DNA of 64,000 bases from Tumidithrix helvetica (lineage in GTDB: Bacteria > Cyanobacteriota > Cyanobacteriia > Pseudanabaenales > Pseudanabaenaceae). Location of the stretch: contig NZ_CBDDRA010000002.1 of the NCBI RefSeq assembly GCF_965232925.1, positions 124,001 through 188,000 of the forward strand. Reading direction: 5' to 3'. Positions 59,001 through 64,000 of the stretch are shown in pieces (the stretch's first letter is position 1; every line of letters begins with the position of its first letter). The notes beneath the pieces are model-generated. The model was not told the origin of the DNA. It was given only the letters and a program-made list of their open reading frames with translations, and did no database searches. A program made the translations under genes and the position numbers.

Positions 59001-61741
59001 ATGATAGAAATCAGACCAAGGGGTTCTCCTGTCGAGCTAATTAGGGTAGTGCCCGCATAGCTCTCAACGCCCATCACGGTCAAAATCCGATCTCTTGGGA
59101 AAATCTCTTGAAGCTTAGCAGGATAAACACAAAGATGTTTATTGAGAACGGTCTCGCAAGGAGTACCATCTAGCTTATAGTTAAACTCATCTAAAAATTG
59201 TCCATCGCCATAGGCGGCAACTGTTTTAACCCAATCGTTTTTCAAGTCAACAATTTCGCTCACAAAAGCAAACTCTACGTTCAAGGCTTTGGTAAGATAT
59301 TGCACCGAAGCCCTAAAAAACATCTCGCCAGTCTGGGCTGAAACCCCCAGAGAAATATTCTCTAACATTTCTTCGCGTTGCTTGCGATCGGTGATGTCCT
59401 CCGATGTACCCAAGGTTTGCTTGACCCTACCTTCAGAGTCCCTAGAAAATACCGTATCTCGGCTGTGCAGCCAGCACCATTCGCCCCTTGCATTTCTAAC
59501 CCGATACTCTATTTCGATAAATTCGCCATCTTGGAGGGTAGAGCACTGCGCGATCGCCTGATAGACTCGCATCAAATCGTCTGGATGACAAATCGTAGGG
59601 AACAAGTTGGCTCCCATTCGCTGTACATCTTCAGTAGAATAACCCAGCATTTCTGTAACAGAACGATTCATGTAAACATTGCGTTGTTCCAGATGATCGT
59701 AGATGTAGAGCAAATTTGGCGTTGTCGTCGTAATTTTTTCGATTAAACGCTGGCTATCGCGTAAGGCAATCTCTGCTCTTTTACGCTTGGTAATATCTTG
59801 AGCTGTTCCCAAAATCTGCTGCACTCCACCATCGCTTGTCCTACAAAAAGGTGTGTCGCGGCTTTGTACCCAGTGCCACTCTCCATTCGCATGTCTAAAC
59901 CGATATTCCAGTTCGATTCGCTCGTTGTCTTGAAGTGTGAGGCACTGTTGATGGTGCTGCTCCAACAAGCTATGGTCATCTGGGTGAATCAAACAGCGAA
60001 ACATCTCAGTACCCATTCGTTGAAGCTCTTCAGGAGTATAGCCCCATGTTTCTGAGAACGTTTTATTTGCGTAAACATTGCATTGCTCGATCAGGTCGTA
60101 GACGTAGATCTCGTTGGGATTAACAGATAGAACTTTCTCAAAAAAGCTTTGCTTTTTTTGCAACGCTTCCTCTGCATATTTGCGATCGCTAATATCGCGG
60201 ATAATTACCAGAGCGGCATCATCTCGAATGGGTACGACGCGAACTTCCTCATGTTGTACGCGACTGCCCAAAGACACTTTTTGTTCGAGCATCTGGATCT
60301 GATGAGTTTCCAGCGCTCTTTGAATCGCGCGAATCTGAGCTATGGCAATATCGGCAGGTAAGAGATCGGCGATATTCATGCCAATAGGATTGATGTTTTT
60401 GGGGACGAGATCTCTATCGTTATTGGCGCGGATAGCTCCGAGATAGATACCTTCAGCATCGATCAAATTGATGATATCGGGAATACCTTCTAGAATGGCA
60501 CGAATGCGATCTTCACTCTCGCGGAGAGATGACTCTGCCTGTTGGCGCTCTAGTATTTCTTGACTTAATTGTTGATTGCTTTCCTCTAGCCCAGAGGTTC
60601 GTACTTGTACTTTAACTTCTAGATCTGCCTTAGCCGTTTGCAGTTGCTCGACCAAGGTTGCTTGCTGAATGGCTATACCCACTTGTGTTGCCAGTTGGTT
60701 CATCAACTCCACTTCTAGAGAAACCCAAGGTCGGGGTGCTGCACAGTGATGGGCAATCAACAATCCCCATAGGTTTTCTTCTTGCAGGATGGGAACGGTA
60801 AGGATTGACTGTACTTGAAACTGTTCTAGGAATTCTATATAGCAGTTGGACAGATCGGGCTCTGTGTAAATGTCTTCAATCGCTCTAGTGCGTCCCTGGC
60901 TGTAAGTTTCTACCCAAAACTCCCCAAAGCAATCATCTTGAATCGTCCGATCTAGGATTGAAAATGCAGGATCGGATACAGCCTCTTTAGTAACAAAACC
61001 AGTACCAATATTTTGAGTCTGGGTAAATTGATAGATCAAAACGCGATCGCATTGCAGCAGATCCCTCACTTCAGTCACTGTGGCATTGAGAATATCTTCT
61101 AATTTCAGCGACTGACGTATGGAGAGCGTTGTTTTCGAGATCAGTTGTTGTTGCCCTTGATGCCACTTTAGTTGTTGCATCAGTTTCGTCTGCTTTAAAA
61201 CATGGGTTATGGCTTTTTGTAAGCTTTGAGACGTAATCTGGCTTTTATCTAAATAATCTGCGGCACCACTTTTGAGCAATTCAACCGCGATCTCTGTGTT
61301 GCCCTGTCCAGTCAGCACGATCGCTGGAATTCTTTCTAGATCTGTTTGTTGCCGTAGCTGCCACAAAAATTCCAGCCCAGTCATATCCAGCAAAAAGTAA
61401 TCAATCAGAAAAATATCTGGCATCTGTTGGTTGCACCATGTCAACGCATCTTCACCATTGTCAAATTCGACAATCTGGAAGCGATCCTGTCCATTCTCAA
61501 GTTTGGGCAAAAAACGGCGGTAGATTAAGCGATCGCTTTCTGAATCATCCAAAATCAGAATGGTATAGGGCGTGCGAATCTCATGGCTATCCGACTCGTT
61601 CTGAGGATAGGAAATATTTTGCGGTCTCGATCCGAACCATGAAGCCTGTTGCGATCGCTCGCCCTTGAGGGAAGCGACTTCTGCTCGTAGGGCTTCTAAT
61701 TCTTTAAGCAACTGGGCTTTGGTTTTACGGCGATCGCTCAT
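56087..61741 (-). CDS. Very large multi-PAS/GAF sensor kinase with cyanobacteriochrome-like GAF and HisKA_2 output
   Basis: I start at the ATG at 61741 (MSDRRKTKAQLLKELEAL, about 1884 residues; the frame extends 14 codons upstream). Order: coiled coil, receiver (Asp114 in IFLIDYFLLDMTG), GAF1 (about 200-370), PAS, PAS, PAS, GAF2, GAF3, then four more PAS domains, then HisKA_2 (LKEIHHRVKNNLQMISSLLS) and an ATPase domain. GAF1 has DDCF (Cys271) and NCYIEFLEQF (Cys300), the two cysteine positions of DXCF-type cyanobacteriochromes. GAF3 has only ECLVEF. Cytoplasmic, with no membrane helices. It is coupled by a 4-bp overlap to the receiver-kinase gene downstream. Confidence 0.88.
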   Translation of the reverse strand: MSDRRKTKAQLLKELEALRAEVASLKGERSQQASWFGSRPQNISYPQNESDSHEIRTPYTILILDDSESDRLIYRRFLPKLENGQDRFQIVEFDNGEDALTWCNQQMPDIFLIDYFLLDMTGLEFLWQLRQQTDLERIPAIVLTGQGNTEIAVELLKSGAADYLDKSQITSQSLQKAITHVLKQTKLMQQLKWHQGQQQLISKTTLSIRQSLKLEDILNATVTEVRDLLQCDRVLIYQFTQTQNIGTGFVTKEAVSDPAFSILDRTIQDDCFGEFWVETYSQGRTRAIEDIYTEPDLSNCYIEFLEQFQVQSILTVPILQEENLWGLLIAHHCAAPRPWVSLEVELMNQLATQVGIAIQQATLVEQLQTAKADLEVKVQVRTSGLEESNQQLSQEILERQQAESSLRESEDRIRAILEGIPDIINLIDAEGIYLGAIRANNDRDLVPKNINPIGMNIADLLPADIAIAQIRAIQRALETHQIQMLEQKVSLGSRVQHEEVRVVPIRDDAALVIIRDISDRKYAEEALQKKQSFFEKVLSVNPNEIYVYDLIEQCNVYANKTFSETWGYTPEELQRMGTEMFRCLIHPDDHSLLEQHHQQCLTLQDNERIELEYRFRHANGEWHWVQSRDTPFCRTSDGGVQQILGTAQDITKRKRAEIALRDSQRLIEKITTTTPNLLYIYDHLEQRNVYMNRSVTEMLGYSTEDVQRMGANLFPTICHPDDLMRVYQAIAQCSTLQDGEFIEIEYRVRNARGEWCWLHSRDTVFSRDSEGRVKQTLGTSEDITDRKQREEMLENISLGVSAQTGEMFFRASVQYLTKALNVEFAFVSEIVDLKNDWVKTVAAYGDGQFLDEFNYKLDGTPCETVLNKHLCVYPAKLQEIFPRDRILTVMGVESYAGTTLISSTGEPLGLISIMSRNAITNSRLMEEVLKIFAARASSELERQQSDAKLKLQYQQAQLFAEVTLKIRQSLQLDEILQTAVSEVQQILQADRVLIYQVFPDGTGKAISEAVLPDFPKVLGIKFPEEVFPTEYQQLYAQGRVRAIANLNDPTSGITECLVEFSRGLDVKAKLIVPILASNQTTLDSTGQNSLWGLLIAHQCIAPRQWNDSETELLGQLASQLGIAIAQSQLIENLQNSEEKYRHLIDNLHAGVVVHAPDTSVILCNSNACQLLGLTVDQIFGKTAIDPAWQFFREDGTLMPLEEYPVNQVLSTGLPLVNYVSRINRSDRTQVWVLVNAFPEFDLNHQIKQIAISFIDISDLKQVEEKLRKSESALAEAQRIAHIGNWHFELATGKVTWSREMFRIFGLDPEQPAPTLAELHELIHPDDRAHQQQILAEGIASKQPYEFESRIIHADGSVRYTLAQGEPIFNTQGELIHLFGTSQDISDRKKAELETREVQNFLNSIIENIPNMLFVKDAENLQFVRFNKAGEELLGYSREALIGKSDRDFFSPEEADFFITTDREVLSNSQIIDIPEEFIQTREQGLRILHTKKIPLYDELGHPKYLLGISEDITERKQTENALQRLNQELEQRVEERTELLQQSEERFRGFFSHAPIGIAVTNIETLQFAAVNTAFCRLLGYSESEMLALPCTSVSISGGLEVEYPLTDALQRGEIDSYQLEKHFIKKNGETILGYITTTALRDTTGKVTHVMDMVQDITARKSAELQLRASLQEKEVMLKEIHHRVKNNLQMISSLLSLQASYIDDRQTLALFAESQSRIKVMALIHEKLYRSDNLAKINLCEYLTDLVGDLLQSYRAHSAVIDYRVEVEAVDLGIELAIPCGLIVNELFSNAIKHAFPNRPTGEIWIQFSKSDRIRETDYYLLSVGNNGVNFPQEIDFRNTESLGLQLVCGLTQQLRGKIELKNGEGCRFEILFPHLTQGLAT

Positions 61742-62013
61742 AATTGTTACAACTTTACCCAAACATTTCGATTTTGGTATCAATGCACATTTGCGCTGCC
61801 AAATCTTTTAGTTAGAAAAGTTTTGGTAGTATTAGGCTTTATGGTAAGTGTTTTAAATTACCTTTATGCAGCTTATGCCCGTGCTATGAGATTTGACAAT
61901 TTTCTTAAGACATGATCCTTACATGACATTCTTGTTAGAAAATTCAAGCTATCTAAATTAAGTAGCTTCAAAATCTCAATCCTTCCCCACATTTCTTATC
62001 TTTACTCCCCCTA

Positions 62014-64000
62014 TGTCACCCATGATGAACAGCAGCGCCCCCAAACAAGGCTTATACGACCCACAGTTTGAGCATGATGCCTGCGGGGTTGGTTTTATCG
62101 TCCATATGAAAGGGCAGAAATCTCATGAAATTGTCACACAAGCCTTGACAATTTTAGAAAACTTAGAGCATCGCGGCGCGTGCGGTTGCGAAACCAATAC
62201 AGGGGATGGTGCGGGAATTTTGATGCAAGTGCCGCACAAATTCTTAAAAAAGGTGGCTTTGGCAGAAAATATCGCATTGCCAGAGGCAGGGCAATATGGT
62301 GTGGGCATGATCTTTTGCTCGCCCGATCCTGTCAAACGTGAAAAAAGTCGGCGCTTGTTCGAGCAAATCGTGGCGGATGAGGGTCAAGAGGTACTGGGTT
62401 GGCGTGACGTACCCACAGATAATTCTTCCTTGGGCAACACGGCTAAGTCGAGCGAACCCTTTATGGAGCAGGTGTTTATTCGGCGCAACCCCAATCTTGT
62501 CGATGACCTTGCCTTTGAACGCAAGTTGTTTGTGATTCGCAAACAGGCGCACAAGTTAATCCGCGAGCCCGAGATCGATCCTGCTTGGTATCCATCTAGC
62601 CTATCGAGTCGCACGATGGTTTACAAGGGAATGCTGATGACGGCACAGGTAGGTCTCTATTATGCCGATCTCCACGATCCTGACATGGAGAGTGCCTTGG
62701 CATTAGTCCACTCGCGTTTTAGTACCAATACATTCCCCAGTTGGGAGCGATCGCATCCCTATCGTTACATTGCCCACAATGGCGAAATCAACACCCTACG
62801 CGGCAATATCAACTGGATGCTGGCAAGGCAGTCGATGTTCGAGTCAGAGCTGTTTGGCGATGACATCAAGAAGGTAAAGCCCGTCATTAACGTGCAGGGT
62901 AGCGACTCGACAATTTTTGATAATGCGCTGGAATTATTGGTCTTGGCAGGGCGATCGCTGCCCCACGCCATGATGATGATGGTTCCCGAACCTTGGACGG
63001 CGCACGAGTCCATGAGCGAGGCCAAAAAAGCCTTTTACAAATACCACTCCTGCTTGATGGAACCTTGGGATGGTCCCGCTTCGATCGCTTTCACCGATGG
63101 CACGATGATCGGCGCATTGCTCGATCGCAACGGCTTGCGTCCTTCTCGCTATTATGTCACCAAGGACGATCTGGTCATCATGGCATCCGAAGCAGGCGTA
63201 TTGCCAATTGAGCCAGAGCGCGTTGCTCTGAAGGGTCGTCTAGAACCAGGGCGAATGTTCCTCGTCAATATGGAAGAGGGACGCATTGTCACGGATAGCG
63301 AAATCAAGGATAAAATCGCCACCGCACATCCCTATGGCGAATGGGTTGCCCAAAATATGGTGTCCTTGGCAGATTTGCCCGTACCTAGCACGACTGAAAC
63401 CTTGGACACAGAGACGCTCATACAACGTCAAATGGCCTTCGGGTACACCTTTGAAGAATTGCGCCTCATCCTGACGCCGATGGCAAAAGATGGTGTTGAA
63501 GCCGTGGGAGCCATGGGCTCAGATACGCCCTTGGCTGTGCTGTCGGATCGCCCCAAGCTGCTTTACGAATATTTTCAGCAACTGTTCGCACAGGTAACCA
63601 ATCCGCCGATTGACTCGATCCGCGAAGAAATTATTACTTCGGCTGAGACCACACTTGGGGCAGAGCGCAACCTGCTCAAACCAGAGCCAGAGAGCTGCAA
63701 CTTGATCGAGCTAAAAACGCCGATTCTCAGCGATACCGAGTTAGCCCAGCTCAAGCACATCGATCGAGGCAGTTTTAAGTCGGTGACTTTGCCCATTCTA
63801 TTTAGTCCTAACGATGGCGTAAAAGGGCTAGAAGCGGTGATGGAAGAGATTTTTGCCCAAGCTGATCGCGCCATTGAGTCAGGTGTCAGTCTTCTGATTC
63901 TCAGCGATCGCGGCGTCAATAAAGACAAAGCGCCTATTCCTGCCCTGCTGGCAGTAGCAGGACTGCATCACCATTTGATCCGCACGGGAACGCGCACGCG
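62014..64000 (+). CDS. gltB: Glutamate synthase large subunit, N-terminal part (probably ferredoxin-dependent)
   Basis: The gene starts at the ATG at 62014 (MSPMMNSSAPKQGLYDPQFE) and runs off the right edge after about 662 codons. A short propeptide precedes the glutaminase-type catalytic cysteine (Cys24 in HDACGVGFIV). NLEHRGACGCETNTGDGAGI, LVHSRFSTNTFPSW, AHNGEINTLRGN and DRNGLRPSRYYVT complete the class II amidotransferase domain, and the start of the central domain follows. It makes glutamate from glutamine and 2-oxoglutarate. The ferredoxin-dependent type is inferred from the cyanobacterial context; the FMN and cluster regions lie outside the window. Confidence 0.95.

Overview
The window is cyanobacterial chromosome. 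The evidence is the photosystem I genes psaF-psaJ, a chlorophyll cyclase (ChlAII type), a plant-type glutamate synthase, very frequent HIP1-like octamers (GCGATCGC), and several proteins known only from cyanobacteria. I cannot name the species; a filamentous Pseudanabaena-like lineage is only a guess.

Layout. 1-3450: tsaD (cut by the window edge), psaF-psaJ with a strong terminator, a small beta-barrel-like protein, a SAM methyltransferase, and a SnoaL-like pseudogene broken by a 99-bp miniature element that can be excised on paper to restore the frame. 3692-8234: a tRNA-Thr followed by a decayed integrated element. It holds a small DNA-binding protein, a phage/plasmid-type replication protein whose coding sequence carries a 15-bp-spaced array of DnaA-box-like 9-mers, an orphan umuD, a mismatch glycosylase, and a umuC remnant joined to an IS1-type miniature element. 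8235-12842: a disordered cyanobacterial protein, glgP, a gene-poor stretch and a dead IS1-family element.

12933-19703 is the most interesting region. chlAII (low-oxygen, O2-dependent Mg-protoporphyrin ester cyclase) is divergent from a tight operon hemN - acyl-lipid desaturase - bchE - receiver protein. A second, degenerate receiver with a LuxR-like tail follows. hemN and bchE are the oxygen-independent alternatives for two oxygen-requiring steps of chlorophyll synthesis, so this looks like a complete low-oxygen tetrapyrrole switch with its own candidate regulators. cbiD (cobalamin synthesis; BchE-type cyclases need cobalamin) lies about 8 kb away.

19800-33300: a GHL10 glycosidase-like protein, a zinc-ribbon membrane protein, a non-catalytic molybdopterin-fold lipoprotein translationally coupled to a membrane adenylate cyclase, a metallophosphoesterase, cbiD, an amino-acid binding lipoprotein, an aldo/keto reductase, and two membrane proteins with peptidoglycan-binding repeats. 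33400-35120: tRNA-Thr(CGT), a truncated IS66-type transposase, a 214-bp miniature element, an integrase fragment and tRNA-Asp. 35200-41250: housekeeping genes (sppA, rsmA, fmt, deoC) and a decayed PIN toxin-antitoxin locus.

41349-46588: two coupled hybrid histidine kinases, the second with a LOV blue-light domain and an Hpt domain. 46672-54975: dnaX, purH, two paralogous lipoproteins, ilvD, a DCC protein and an Rrf2 regulator. 54984-61741: a receiver-kinase protein coupled to a very large multi-PAS/GAF kinase whose first GAF domain has cyanobacteriochrome-like cysteines. 62014 to the end: the 5' part of glutamate synthase. Light, oxygen and second-messenger signalling are unusually dense here.
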